A stretch of DNA of 64,000 bases from Latrodectus hesperus (GCA_037975125.1 CM075851.1:127718349-127782348); one strand, 5' to 3'. Positions 34,077 to 46,651 are shown, counted from the stretch's first letter. Program-made: numbers and translations. The notes: a model not told the origin generated them from the letters alone.

Positions 34077-35435
34077 GACAATTTAAAAAAACTTAACAAA
34101 ATAGTTTTTAATAAAGAAAATTAATATATTTTGATTTTTTTAAGCATTTAAACAGACAATACTTTTTTCCATTTTAAGAAAAATTATAAGAAGCTCGTAT
34201 ATCATGGTATTTCCCTCTTAAATAAAATTTATATACTTCAATGACAAAATGTATCACTTCCTCAATTTTTAAATTTTCTTTTATTTAGAAACAATTTGGC
34301 CAGACGCACAGTGAAGTTATCTTTAGGCTATTGCTTTCAAAACCGGCCAATGAAATCGAAAGCCCAAAATGATTTGCATACATTTCCAGACATCAAGTAT
34401 GAAACGAAATAATCTATTTCCACATTTGGATATAAAGAAAAATGAATATGATTAAAAATCATGATTCGAAGAAAAAAATTTGATTCAAAATTAGACAAAA
34501 AAAATTTTTGTGAACTAAATATTCATAAATTAGCCGCAACAGATTTATTTTTAAGTGAAATAAAAAATTCCATTTTCTTAAAAGTATTTGTGAATTTTTT
34601 TGTCTCGGAAAGCGGAGATATGTTATAGAAAATCATAGCCATTTTTGAAAATGAAGCAAAAAGATTTCGTTTGCACATTTTTATTAAAATTTAATTTCTT
34701 TTTCCATTCTCAAAACTGAGATTCTCTGGCCATTTTCCGTTTAACCTTCATTTCGTAAAAATTGCTTTTTTTTAATGTATATGTTCTTTTAAAAATTTAA
34801 TTAAAATTTAAGTAATTTAAAGGGATATTAAATTTAATCTCGTAATTTTAAAAACAGTTAGAAAAAAGGCCTAACTCATTAAAAAGCTTATTAAAGGAAA
34901 ACTCGGTTGAAGTAAGATGAGATTTTTTTCTCCAAATTAAAATGTGTAGCGAAAATTCAATTTTTGTGATAAGTCTAGTTATATATTAATATACAGTAAT
35001 GCACCATCCTAATTAATCTTCTTTATCAGCAGTTGACACTAATATAACTCTTATGAACAAAATTTCACAGGTAAATTTTTTCAAAAAGTTGTTTTAATCC
35101 CTTAACGAATTTTTCTTACACGTACGAGTGTTGTTTTGCTTGAAAATGATCAATAAATGGACTGCCTAAAAAATGTTTCATTTCTAAATATACACAAGAC
35201 AGATTTTGGCCCATCTTTGAAGTCAGAATCTTCCAACAATGAAAGGTAGACACCACCCACTATTAATGTAAAATAATGGCACCATTATTTTCAAAATTCT
35301 TATCTTTTACTTATTTTCTTATAAGTTAAAATTTGCGTGATATGATGTCACCTTTCCCTGGTGACAAGATAGGGCTCTGCGGATTGAAAGATCCTATGCA
35401 CGATCCTGACATCTACTGAACAGTATGTTTGTTTT
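34077..35435. other. AT-rich sequence, no feature
   Basis: Long AT-rich stretch with homopolymer runs. No repeat family or coding signal recognised. Confidence 0.6.
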
Positions 35436-35439
35436 CAAT

Positions 35440-35995
35440 ATGTAAGCCCAGTCGAAGTGCCTATTGATAAGTTTTCCATTTGTGGGATCAATTTGAAACC
35501 AATGTCCTTAGATTGGAAAAACGGAAGATGTATGAAGCTTGGCTCAACACTCCTGGTCAAACCCACGCTAAAAGTATGCGGATCATCAGCGAGGATTGCC
35601 TCTGAAATTCTAAGATGCTCTAGGCAGAAGATACGTTTCATCGTAGGCTTCATAACTGGGCACTACTATTTCAGAAAACACCTCCATAAAATGGGACTGT
35701 TTCAGCAAGACCCTACCAGCAGGAAATGTCATACGCAAGAGGAAACGCCGAAGCATATCATTTACGAATGCCCTCCTAGATTGGCTCTCTTGCCCTCCCT
35801 TGATTAACTTCTTTAGGCATCATCCTTACTAGAGAGTGACACCTAGACTCCATGAAAGGGTTGTCGGACTTTATTAATAAAGTGGGTGACCCGAGCAACT
35901 GGAACTAGGAAACATTGGGTTTGGAGTTAATAGTACAAAATGCTGATAAAAGCAGAGGTGCCCAATGACATACAAACCCAACTCTAAGAAGAAGA
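35440..35995 (+). mobile_element. LINE-B 3' end (non-LTR retrotransposon remnant)
   Basis: The open part 35457-35807 contains GFITGHYYFRKHLHKMGLFQ then CRKC-like SRKCHTQEETPKHIIYECP, the metal-binding-type C-terminal end of an arthropod non-LTR element with RNase H. Frame shifts break the upstream part. The non-coding 3' part (gtgggtgacccgagcaactg, cccaactctaagaagaaga) is shared with 57430-57905. It is 5'-truncated and has no reverse transcriptase. Confidence 0.8.
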
Positions 35996-35999
35996 TAAG

Positions 36000-38255
36000 T
36001 TTTCCAGATGTGTCCCTCTTCCGGACATTAAATGTATGAATGAAAAGTTTTATCGGTAAAGAAAATGCTGTATGTGTTTTAAAAAAGCCCTAAAACAGTT
36101 CTGAACAGTCATTGTCATTTAAAAATTTATATACGTTTTTCACTTCATCGGTTTTCATTCTGAATTTAAATTACGCATTTTTTATATGTAAAGACTTAGA
36201 TTTTGAAAAATAATGATTCAATCTATTTTATAAATTCAGAATCATTTGGGATAAAATAAATTATTAGATTTAGCTTTTCTATATTAAGACAATGTTTTAT
36301 TTTTTTATTCCAATGCTATATTAAAACGTTGCCCATCTTAGTTACAAAATTGTGGATTGAGTTATTCGTTCAGGTGCGCTTCTACCGACAGAGCCGCTAT
36401 TTATCGTAGATGCAGGTGACATTCACTGAGGACAATGATCTCCGCTGTCTGGAGTATACCACTGAAAAATCCGATATGAAAACATTGCTCGCCAATGTTG
36501 AATATGCAACGTTTTTTCACGAATGTAGCGAAAAAAAACATTTAATGAATGATGCTGCTTTATGTCTCCCTATTCTATTCATTCCCTGAGAATTTTCTAA
36601 AATAAATAAAAATACATCTGTACAACAACTGATTAAAAATTATTTTATTGTTTTTAACATTAAAATTTTGTGAAGGCTTCATAAACGGAATATTTAAGAA
36701 GCAATTGTTTTGTTTTTTTAAAGTATTTGTATTAAAAAATATAAATTTACGTTAGGTAATAAGCTAATATAATCCTTTGGGAAGATTTCTTGAATAACTT
36801 AAAATTATTAAAAAGCTATGAAATCATTTAAAGCTATAAAACTAAAGTTATGAAATTAAAAGTTTAAAAAAAGTGTTATTGCTTAATTAAAGTTTATTAA
36901 AGTAGATGATGCAAAGTAAAGTTTATAAAAGTAGATTAAAATAGATGATGAAAACCAATTACAAAGTAAAAAAATGCTTTTAAAGAATTTATAAGAACAG
37001 ACTTTAAATATGTTATACTTTAATAAAGCATCAAAATAAAAGCTAAAGAATGATACATTAGTAAAGATTAAAAATCATAAAAAATTAACATAAATCAACC
37101 TGCTAAAAACTTCATAAAATTTTATAATCACATAAAGAGAAATAAATGTAAATACACTATGAATAAATTATAAAAAATATTCTTTTCAAATCATAAAATA
37201 TTTATAGCTATTCAATTGAGACAATAGCACCGAAGTAAGCCATCAATAAACATCAAGTCATTGAGAAGATGTAAACTTGTTTTAGATTTTCAGTGTAACA
37301 CATTTTTCCCGCATTATTCTTAATGGAATTTCAAAAAAACTCAAGAATTGAAAACATTCTTGGTTATGAATGAGAAAAGGTGGAACAATTTCATATAATA
37401 CGCAAACATTAATTAATTTATAAAATATTATTTTCTACAGTTAAGATAAAATTGAATGCAAAATAAAATTATATGTTATGTTTTCTTACATTCAATGAAT
37501 TATTTTACTTTTAAATTATAGTTCTAACACATACATTTAAATTTTGTATCGGAAAATATAAGGAATCTTTGCTTGATAAATATAATAATTTATGAGTTTT
37601 AAATTGGAACATAACTTTTTATGCTAAGAGTCTTCTCTCATGCACATTTAAAAAAGAATAATATTTAAGAGCAGGCAAACGCAAAAATACTTTTGAGAAC
37701 AATGCAACCTTTCAGAGGTGGTTATTTTTAAATCTTAAATTCCCTTTAAAAATAAATTTTAAGAGTCATAAGCAGAAGTTGAGCACATGCTGAAAATAGA
37801 AAGCCGATCAACCGGCATTTTGGAGGAGTGACAAATGCAAAAATTTGATGCCTTTTCCCAAGTCAGGTCTTCCTTCCTTTCCCATAATATATTCGATGTC
37901 ACACTCTTTCTCTTTTACATTCAAATATAGTGAGTTCTAATAAAAGATGTTCGGCAGAAGTAAAAATTTTAGGTTTCTAGCAATAGAAAAATGATTTTTT
38001 TATAGATTTCCTTGATCATATAGTTACTAAATATTTAGCTTCAACTACCAAGACAAACTTTCAAAGTTCTCAATGTAAAGAAGGAAAAATTGACGATTTG
38101 GACAAAAAAACATGATATTTACATGTTTAAAATGCTGTTTGGTACCTCGAAATGACTTCCCTTCTGCTAAAAACTAATGCAATGATATCCTAGAAAGTTA
38201 AAATCGAGAAGAAACTCAGTATAATATGTATATAAATGATATATATATATAAAAA
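36000..38255. other. AT-rich sequence, no feature
   Basis: Over 2 kb of AT-rich sequence. A decayed tRNA-like or GC-richer patch at 36370-36480 could not be assigned. Between 36840 and 37100 short words (aaagtttataaa, aaagtagat) recur loosely. No coding signal. Confidence 0.55.
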
Positions 38256-39055
38256 TGATCTTTTTTAAAGTGACAGTGTTTGAACCGTTCAGTATCGCGA
38301 TCTTATACCCAAAATGACACCAAACTTGGTATTTAGACTAACCAAAACAAGTGAAAAAAGATTTCGTAAAAACATTTTTAGTTCCAAAAGTCGCCGCTTG
38401 TGCATTTTGTAGCGCTGCTGTAGCTTACAATACCGAGAATTAGCATAAAACACGAATATCAAAGAAAAAAGCAAATGTTGTGCGATGACGGTGCCAGTAA
38501 TAGGGGCCATAAATGCAATTAGCAGACAGCTCCGACAAATAATCTCAGCTGAAGTAAACGAGCTCCAGTGGCCATGCCTCTCACGTTACCGGAACGTGCG
38601 TTTCTGTTGGTGGAGTATCAAATCTGTCTATTCTAAAGGACAACATAACAAAGACAGTGCGGAATAGTCCTCGTGATATGTTACGTACGGCTGTGGAGAA
38701 CATTGTGCCCAGAATGCACGGTGTTATTTCTGAGAACGGTGCTCACACTTGGAATGTGGTCTAATTCCTCACCGGGGAAGTTAATGTAGTAAATAAACAT
38801 TAATAATTTAACTGTACGATTGTATTCGTTGGCATTTCTCTTTTCTCACATTTTATACATTGTAAAGCGCCACAAAATTCCCTAGCGGTGATTATTGGAA
38901 CTATAATTTTTCCTTTACCTGTGACCTTTTCCTTTGTTTTCCATTACTGTCCTTTTCCCATGTCTTGATTAGTCTAAATACCAAGTTTGGTGGCATTTCG
39001 GCAATTAGATCGCGTTACAAGTGCGTTCCAAACACTGTCACTTTAAAAAAGATCA
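38256..39055 (+). mobile_element. Mariner/Tc1-superfamily element with long inverted repeats, internally deleted
   Basis: Left (38256-38345) and right (38960-39055) ends are inverted repeats of roughly 90 bases, sharing gatcttttttaaagtgacag and caccaaacttggtatttaga. The first is preceded and the second followed by TA-rich sequence. Inside on the plus strand, 38570-38620 reads MPLTLPERAFLLVEY-like, matching the N-terminus of SETMAR-type mariner transposases, and 38660-38760 reads SPRDMLRTAVENI-like and ISENGAHT, matching their C-terminus. The catalytic middle is gone. Confidence 0.72.
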
Positions 39056-39058
39056 CCC

Positions 39059-39064
<6 letters not shown>

Positions 39065-39117
<53 letters not shown>
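39065..39117. repeat. (TA)26 microsatellite
   Basis: An uninterrupted TA run of 53 bases directly beside the right end of the mariner-type element. Confidence 0.97.
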
Positions 39118-39120
<3 letters not shown>

Positions 39121-39163
39121 TATTTATAAGAGTCTTGGAGTTTCTCGGTGTATAAGCAACTGG

Positions 39164-39200
39164 TTTGAACAGCAAAGACTGAACGTCTTTGCTGTTCAAA
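39164..39200. repeat. Inverted repeat, 16-base arms, 5-base loop
   Basis: tttgaacagcaaagac (39164-39179) and its exact reverse complement (39185-39200) are separated by tgaac. A compact perfect hairpin near the (TA)n run. Confidence 0.92.
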
Positions 39201-39869
39201 TCAGCGTTCATTAAGGTTCAAACGTAGGCATCAAACTTTCGAATTGAAATATGGTTTATAAATTAACCATAGACCAACATCTTGATTCAAAACCCAGGCA
39301 AAGCGGACCAAAAAAAATAAGAAGTTCATTTACAGTTAAATGCAGTGGTTAATAATTAATTCATTTTTAAAAATAAATATTTCTTTATTTTTTTTAACAA
39401 TGCATGGATGGAGGAACTTCTGCTTGATTAATTATCTTAGCACTACTCAGGTAAAAAACTTAAATAAAAAATAATAAATACTAGTTTTTTTTTCGTTAAG
39501 TTTTTAAGCTACAAAAAAGCTATAGCCTCGATGTCGATGTTTCCGCTCATCTTTCAGCCACATGACTCGATAAATATTATCCTTCTAATGATGGGTAGAA
39601 TTGCTAATTGCGCATCAAAATCTCGTTTGAATTGCACAAAGGATTGCGTTTAGAACATAAAGTCATTGGTTACAGAATCAATAAAAGAAAAGTTTGAAAT
39701 AAAAGATCGCTTTCACCTTTTATGACATTTACTTGCTTTCGAAAGGCTAATAATCGTATTTCAATTCAATTTCACCTAGAATTAGAATTTTTGATTCGAT
39801 TCCAAGTTATGTGTTGATTTTTGTGTTGTTTCCAACTTTTTTTAAGAGATGAAAACGGGATCATCGCGT

Positions 39870-40090
39870 TCGAATGAGAGCTCTCTTCTGCCTCCTACTC
39901 TCGATCCGAGTCTGGCGGAAGAACGGGGGAGGAGGGGACGACGCGCTTGGGCGCGTATTTATCTGTTGGAGTGGGTACTTTGAAATGTTTGGCGAAGATG
40001 GGAGGAAATGTTTTAACTCCCTCCTGTCACGTGACTATAGGCCACTGCCTATGAAAGTTCTCTCAATGTTCAGTGGCGGAGGCTAAAAGG
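39870..40090. promoter_or_regulatory. GC-richer island with CLEAR-type E-box
   Basis: The island contains CpG-rich text (gacgcgcttgggcgcg near 39939) and a perfect 10-base palindrome GTCACGTGAC at 40026-40035, the consensus bound by MITF/TFE-type bHLH-zip factors. No nearby exon is visible. The regulatory reading is inference. Confidence 0.35.
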
Positions 40091-40257
40091 ACTTTAGCAT
40101 TCTTAAACTTTTACTAATAGCTTCGCAGTGTCAAATCAAGCCAAGTTTCATAAGACCATATTGAAGTTCGGTGTAAATCATTTCATGGTTTTCTTCCTTA
40201 AGAAAAATAAATCTATTCAAATTGTACATTTTTCCTCAAAAATAATATCCTTAAATA

Positions 40258-40451
40258 TTAGGTTGGGGAATAAGTTCGCAGCGTTTTTATCAAAGACATT
40301 TATTTAAACAAAAAACAATAATTCTATTAACAAGTTAATCCATTATATATTCACCGTTGCTGTTTACAACCTCTTCCCACCTCTCGACCCATTTGTTGAT
40401 GCCGTTCCGCCGAACATCGCCTGCTCGGTACGAACTTATTCCCCAACTTAA
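40258..40451. mobile_element. Mini-mariner (MITE)
   Basis: It begins ttaggttggggaataagttc and ends gaacttattccccaacttaa, the inverted ends shared with the element at 48853. The left 170 bases match the 3' arm of that element (tatattcaccgttgctgttt, atttgttgatgccgttccgc), followed by only about 25 bases of the opposite end. It carries no transposase and would depend on another copy. Confidence 0.88.
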
Positions 40452-40559
40452 TGATTATCTTGAAAAATTGTATTGGAAAATGTTTAAATTTTATCATGAA
40501 ATCAAATTATTGTTGATAAGAACTTCACAACGGATTTATGTACTATGAATTTGTGCTTC

Positions 40560-40730
40560 TTTGTCAAACTGGCAGCCGAATGAGTCAGCTTCTAATTCAG
40601 CAGTTCATAAATTCGAATCCCACATGGGTCTTGGATGTTTGTAGTATTTCTGAATCAACTTTAAAGTGTAGGTCCTGTTTTAATTCTTTTGTGAAAAAAA
40701 AGGCTTCAAGCAGCAAACATACCAAACCAT
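40560..40730 (+). repeat. SINE4 copy, diverged
   Basis: aactggcagccgaatgagtc, B-box-like aaattcgaatccc, tctgaatcaactttaaagtg and gtgaaaaaaaaggc follow SINE4 order with numerous changes. Confidence 0.75.
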
Positions 40731-40734
40731 AAAT

Positions 40735-42440
40735 TTATTTATCTAAAATATTTACTTTAATATATAAGAAGTCCAATAGTTTTGAAAAATAACCATCAAT
40801 ATTTGCTAAAGACAAAATGAAATGCACCAAGAATGAAAAATAAAAAATCATGAAGATATTCCATAAGATGTTAAAAATAGAGTGATATATTTTTTGGGAA
40901 ATTAAAAAAAAGGCTTTTATCAATAAAACTAACCACTTGAGTTGATAGATTTTTATATTAGATAGTAAAAGTTTTATACAAGACAAAGAATTATTTTTAT
41001 TTATTGGCTTCACACCATAAAATACTTTTTAATAAATTTTATTTATTTATTTCATAAAAAACAAAATAGTTTTATAAATTCGCCATTCAAGCAATTTTTT
41101 TTCTTTTTAATGGAAATTTTCGACAAATTATCAGCAGATGTTTCCGAACTATGTTTTTAAAAAGGATTTCAGATTTCTTTTTCGTGAAACAAGAGAACAT
41201 ATAAAACGTTTATGACAACTAACATGAAATACAAATGCACAAAGAAGATAAAATATTACTTAAGCATCTTATAATTATTTCTAAGAATACGTAAATTTGA
41301 GCATTATATGGATTTTTCCGGGACAGAATTTTCATTTTGAGAACCTCGTTATATTAAAATGTTATTGCAAATAAATATTTTCATTTATTCACAAACCCTG
41401 TTCTTTTTAACAAATTTATAAGTCTATTGTTATAATAAACATTTTATGAATAGACTAAGTGACTCATTTGTACTTCATAAAATTTGGGGAATAAAAATGC
41501 CCAAGAATAAATTACTTAAATAGTGTACATTAAGTTGTTTCGAATATTATTTATGTTGGAGATTCAGATTTCTGCCATATATTCCTCTTTCACGCACAAA
41601 GTTAAGATTCCTTATCCATTGTAATCCTATTTAAATAGAAGCGCTTTAAATTGAAGCAGTTTATGATGCAATTTATGTGAGTTAATTCCTTAGTAATATT
41701 GCAACTGAGTTGGTTATCATTATTATGATAGCTTTTCTGCATTAAAAAAACTGCGTTCCTTTCATGTCATGCAATACAAAAGTTAAATGCAAAAAGTGAT
41801 GATGTCCAAGCCCTGTCTGTAGAATCTCAAAGTTTGAATGAAGGACAAATCTCGTCTTTAAATTTATCTCATAATATGAGTTAGTGTAACACACTTTTAA
41901 TTATTTTGAAATATAGAAAAAGCAAGAATATCCATCCCACATTTAAACATAAATATCACGACAAGTTTATTAAAAATATTATGATAAACTAACAATAGTA
42001 AATAGTGGAGAAACATTTTCACACCTGCAATATCAAAATTAAAAAATAAATAAATAAAATAAATAAAAACGAAAGTATCGAAAAATTTAAAATAATAATA
42101 AGAATCATACAAATGATTAAATAAACTTAAATTCACATAAAATCTGTAATCGTAATTCAGGTAATTATTTAAAGCATTAAATAAGTTTTAACAAAAGGTT
42201 ACATTTATAGTGTGCCACAAAAATTGAAATGAAAAAGAAATGAAGTATTACATATTACTGATGCAATCTCATGTGCAAGTATTTTAATTCAAAACTGAAA
42301 CCATTTGTTGATTCGATTAAATATCGTTTGCTCTGAAGTTATTTTAAACTATTGCAAAATATTGACGTCATATTGCAACCAAAATTTATTTTATAATTAA
42401 TGAGCGGGTTAAATCAGACAGACAATTTTGTCTGGTTTTG
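40735..42440. other. AT-rich sequence, no feature
   Basis: AT-rich with no repeat family or coding signal. Long AT-rich open frames (for example 40735-41013 reversed) have the low-complexity content expected by chance. Confidence 0.6.
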
Positions 42441-42445
42441 GATTC

Positions 42446-42762
42446 CAATGTTGCTGTTGTTGTTGTTACTAATGACACTTGGACAAGCCAAGCTCGCTAT
42501 GCCTTGGCTAGGCGAATTTAAGTCAATTGGAAGCGTCTTTCGTTTAATCAGAGATCCATGAAGGTGAAAGTACGACTTTTGCTCTTCAAATCCTCCGATA
42601 GATAGCAGCACCAGAGGATCTACTCCCTCAATTTTGACATTGATCTGAAGAGGGAGTCAATTTCTCCAGACCATTGCACCCATGGTAACTGCTCAACGAC
42701 CGACCACAGGACTTTCGATTCCACAGATTTAACGAGCACGTATATCGCATGTACTCGGGGAT
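42446..42762 (-). repeat. SINE1 copy, 5'-truncated
   Basis: On the minus strand it starts in the body (agtacatgcgatatacgtgc) and runs to attagtaacaacaacaaca. The tRNA-like head is missing, as in a copy from incomplete reverse transcription. Confidence 0.92.
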
Positions 42763-43800
42763 TTCAATGTAAAATATAAAAATGATTTTCGGGGGGAAAA
42801 TAGCAATATTTATGAACGATATTTACCTAGCTTTCTTTTGCACCGGCTATTGTTTATAGATCACCCATAAGGAAATCGAATGAAGTGTGGCGTTTAATTT
42901 GGTTTTGAACTTGCTAAAGATCGAAGTTGCGAATCCGCGCTTCAATGCCTTTCCGATTTTTGGTGTATTTTGAGAAGCGCAAACACGTACGTTTTCAACA
43001 GATATTAGCTTTAAGTCAGCCAGATAGCTGATGTAAGATTCATTCTATCGCGATCCAATTTCAGACAAAAATCAGTTGAACAAACAGAATAAGGAATTTA
43101 TTTAAATTTACGGTATTCATACATTTTGTATAAAATTACATTATTTATAAATAATATTCTAAACATATGTTAATATTTAGAATATTACACAGAAATTAAT
43201 GAATTCTTTCAACGAATAAGAAAACACGTAAACTCAATATTTTCATTCTAATTTTATCCTTTTATCTCGTTCAATTTAATTAGATAAAAAGTAACAACTG
43301 CGTGATCCATTGCATGTTTATGTTAATTTTACAATACGATCATCAAGTGACGATTGTTAAAGGAGTAACTAAAACACAAGGCACATTTTTTAGTAAGCGA
43401 TTCGGGTAAAAATAGAGTCAAGAAATAGCTTCAGCACTGAAGCTGTTGCAGGCTCTTAAAGTAATTAAGCGAATGTTATCGTGTGAGTTCTAAATAATGG
43501 ACCCTTAAAAAAGCCAAAGAATAAAGGACTTTTATAAAGCTTTGGAAAGCCATTGAACTGGAAAAAGGTGATAGCATGTATCACATCAAAAGGTTTTTGA
43601 GCGTCCACTTATCGCCACTATTGTCTCGATGAGAACGTAAGAAAAGAGAGCTTTTTCATTGCCGAAATTTATGATCTCAGTAAGCTGAACAAGAAAACCT
43701 TCCCACTAATCGGCGCTTGATCTTTGTAAGAAGCTCAACAAAACTGATCATCCCCAAGATGAGAAATCAGTGGCTCGTTAATCTTCGCCCACAGATCCCA
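42763..43800. other. Unassigned sequence
   Basis: AT-rich up to about 43400. From 43400 to 43790 the base composition is more balanced and short frames appear (for example around 43560-43700), which may be an old transposon, but nothing is similar enough to name. Confidence 0.4.
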
Positions 43801-43805
43801 TCATT

Positions 43806-44003
43806 CTGTACACATACTACTCTGTGGCACGACAGACCATGTGCGCATCTCTGTTTTCTTGAACAACAGGCCCTGGAATGCATAAGTCCCGATTAGGTGG
43901 TCAGCCTAACGCGAAAACCCCAGTGTTTAGTTCCCAGGCATGCTTGATACTCAGTTTATCGACCCACAGAAGAGATGAAAGGCTGAGTCGACCTTGCCCA
44001 ACC
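43806..44003 (-). repeat. SINE7 copy
   Basis: Shares gtggtcagcctaacgcgaaa, ttcccaggcatgcttgatac and aaggctgagtcgaccttgcc with 46652-46930 and, in reverse, with 52566-52800. The tRNA-like head is largely lost here. Confidence 0.75.
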
Positions 44004-44005
44004 GG

Positions 44006-44900
44006 AGGTTGATTGGTTGGTTGAGTTTTCTGGCCCAAGGTCCAAAAAAGGACAAACTGCGCCAATCTTTGATTTAAAAAAAAATAAAAATAAGGAAAAC
44101 CCAAGCAACATTAAAATCATTAAATACAAAAAACAGTGTATATAAAATTCAGATTTTAAAAATATAAAACTGTTTAGTGGAATATAAATTTTAAGTAAAT
44201 CTACACTTTAAATAAAATGGAGAAAACCTATTGCTCTCAAAAAGGCAAATAGATTTCTATTTGGAGGTTCTCCCAGTAAATCAAATAATGTTAAAATATC
44301 TGTTTTATAAAAATGTAAACGTAAATGGTTAAAATCATGACATGAAATTAAAATATGATATATATTGTATAAGGTTCAGCACACGTTTCACACCATGGAT
44401 TTAATTCGTTTAAGAACAAATATCTGTGTGTGAAACGTGTGTGTCCGATACGAAGGTGAGTCAGACGAACATCAGCACTTGGTAACGGTAAAACTGTTAA
44501 TGAGGTGATGTATGGAAATATGGCACGCAATTTATTAGTGACCTGCATGTTCCACGACTCCTGCCCAAGATCTTGAGTAAATTTTTTAACACACCTTCTC
44601 ACATCCAACAAAGGAATGGATGGAAGAGATGGGCCGGATACAGATTTAGCAGCTGCATCAGCCTTCTCATTGCCATCGAGACCTACATGACTTGGGATCC
44701 ATCAGAAAATAATATCATATCCCTTGCCAGCAAGGGAATCTAATGCTCGGAAAATTCTAGAGACAACGGGATGGCAGTCAAAACTACTGTTCCGCAAAGC
44801 TTCCAACACACTCAAACAGTCAGTGTCTATGCAGTATTTAAAGGTATCACTTGTTTTCATCTGCTGAAAAGCTTGATAAATATGCCTAAGTGAAATGCTA
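44006..44900 (-). mobile_element. LINE-A 3' end (RNase H and C-terminal region)
   Basis: On the minus strand, 44900-44640 reads IDTDCLSVLEALRNSSF and then WIPSHVGLDGNEKADAAAK, the RNase H domain of a non-LTR retrotransposon, with one in-frame stop before WIPSHVG. The frame at 44348-44611 continues with VRLTHLRIGHTRFTHRYLFL and NPWCETC, the conserved C-terminal segment. The 3' untranslated part ends near 44010 in ccaaccaatcaacc-type repeats. There is no reverse transcriptase; 5'-truncated. Decayed copy at 31545 and tip at 13686. Confidence 0.88.
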
Positions 44901-45070
44901 CCACAAAGCCACCAAACTTTATATACTCATTAAATCGGCAAAAAATGTACTATTCTATTTCACCTATACAAATCAAGTTGTACCTACTTTATAGGCGATA
45001 TGGCTCGGAAATCATATAAAAAAAGGTAGAACTTAATAAATATAATTCCACTATTCACGTATTGAGAAAA

Positions 45071-45341
45071 TGCTAAATGGGCACAGGTGCCGTATTAGTC
45101 ATGATTGCAAATTCTGAATTTTTTTGGCGATGAAGAAATGTGGCCAAGATGACGTATCGTGACCTGCGCGATGACGTAAATACTAGGGTTACCAAAATAG
45201 AATTTTCCGCATAATTCTTATAGGTATCCATGTTTATGACATAACAAAAACAAGGTTGCCAGATAAATAAGAAAATCCGCCAAAAATTCGCCAATCTCAG
45301 AATTTCGCGCATGGATTATACGGCACCTGTGCTGCTAAATG
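45071..45341. mobile_element. MITE with 9-base target duplication
   Basis: Element at 45080-45332 with inverted ends ggcacaggtgccgtattagt and, reversed, gcacaggtgccgtataatcc. Flanks tgctaaatg at 45071-45079 and 45333-45341 are perfect 9-base duplications, the length typical of Mutator-like (MULE) elements. It is non-coding. A related half-copy is at 50838. Confidence 0.85.
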
Positions 45342-46329
45342 ACACAAAATAGGACGCATATGTGACGACGAAGTGAAGTGGGCTTTGAAGTAGAATGGTG
45401 AAAAGCTACAGTTGGTAATACTTTGTTTGGTCTTTGGCGACATTATAGATTAAACCAGTGAGATCAAATCGAAACAAAAACGCTTATTTTGGATTTTGAA
45501 AGTGTGTGTAAAAATCAAAATATAATTCTACTCATGAATTAACTGAACTGTGAACAAAATAATCTGAACTTTTACTGTTAGCTAAAAATTGTTCATGTGT
45601 GTGAAGTCACTTAAAATTTTTGTGACATGTGTGGACGAATAATTTAAAGAATATTTTTTACCGCGTCAATTTATGAAGTATTTTGTGTTACCACTATTCA
45701 GATTTCTTATACAATTGGTTTCGTATGAGCAACACTTGTAAATTGCTACAAAATCAGCTTTGTTGCAAATTTATCGAAAATTCCCAAACACTTTAATGCT
45801 TTTGTTTAGAATATGTGATTGAATCCAAAATATATGATTACAAAAATTATCGTATATAGCATTTTTTAGGATATATTTTGCAACAAAGAAATACACCATC
45901 GCCTTTTATTGTGAAAAATGATTATTTTTTCTTCATTTTCAAAATTAAAAACTAATTTTAATGAAATGCTACTATGTAAGAAAATTTTATTAAAAGGGAA
46001 ATAGTCTAAATACTTTTTTTATTACGTGTTGGGTAACGATTCGTAGAGATGAAAATGCTTCACCCAATTTAAAAAGTCAGCTTATTTTTAAATTGAAATA
46101 ATTTGCCGTTTTGTCTCACATGCGTTTGATACCAAATTTAAAAAAAAATTGTAATGCTTTCGTTCTCATTCCCAATATCGGTGGAAGATAATATCTTGTC
46201 AGGTAATGCAAAATGTACCTAGACAATAGAAATGCCTTTCGATATTTAATCAGAACGCGGTAAAACTCCATCCAAGTGAAACAAAAGGAAAAACTTGTTG
46301 CATCCATCCTTTTCTCGAAAAATCGGCTG

Positions 46330-46600
46330 TTTCTTCCGCGGCAATGACCACTGACCGCTTCATTGTGACAGCGGAGAAGACACTACCTCAAGGTCAGGGG
46401 CATCGGTCTTATCTGGCAGTTTCTGAAGCTAACTCTGCTAATATTTTTTTTTCAATTTTGACTCACGAATCTCATAACCGTGGGGATGATCGGCGAGTCA
46501 CTCAAAAGAACTGCCGCGCCATTTCACCTTCCCTCTCTCTTTCTGTGAGGCCTTTCACTCTTCCAAATTTCATTCTTTAAGTGGCGATCGTTTTCATTCT
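46330..46600. other. GC-richer patch of unknown role
   Basis: A balanced-composition patch in AT-rich surroundings (45342-46650). The 78-residue plus-strand frame resembles nothing known to me. Possibly regulatory; unproven. Confidence 0.3.
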
Positions 46601-46651
46601 AAGGCTTGTTAAATATGAACAAAAATGAAATATGATAACTCATTATTAAAC

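Noticed and set aside
40735..42136. Long hydrophobic frames on the minus strand (92 and 79 codons) as membrane proteins
   Set aside because: They are rich in Ile, Phe, Leu, Lys and Asn only because the DNA is extremely AT-rich; no splice or family support.
43400..43790. Possible transposase relic
   Set aside because: Balanced composition and short frames, but no motif clear enough to assign a family.
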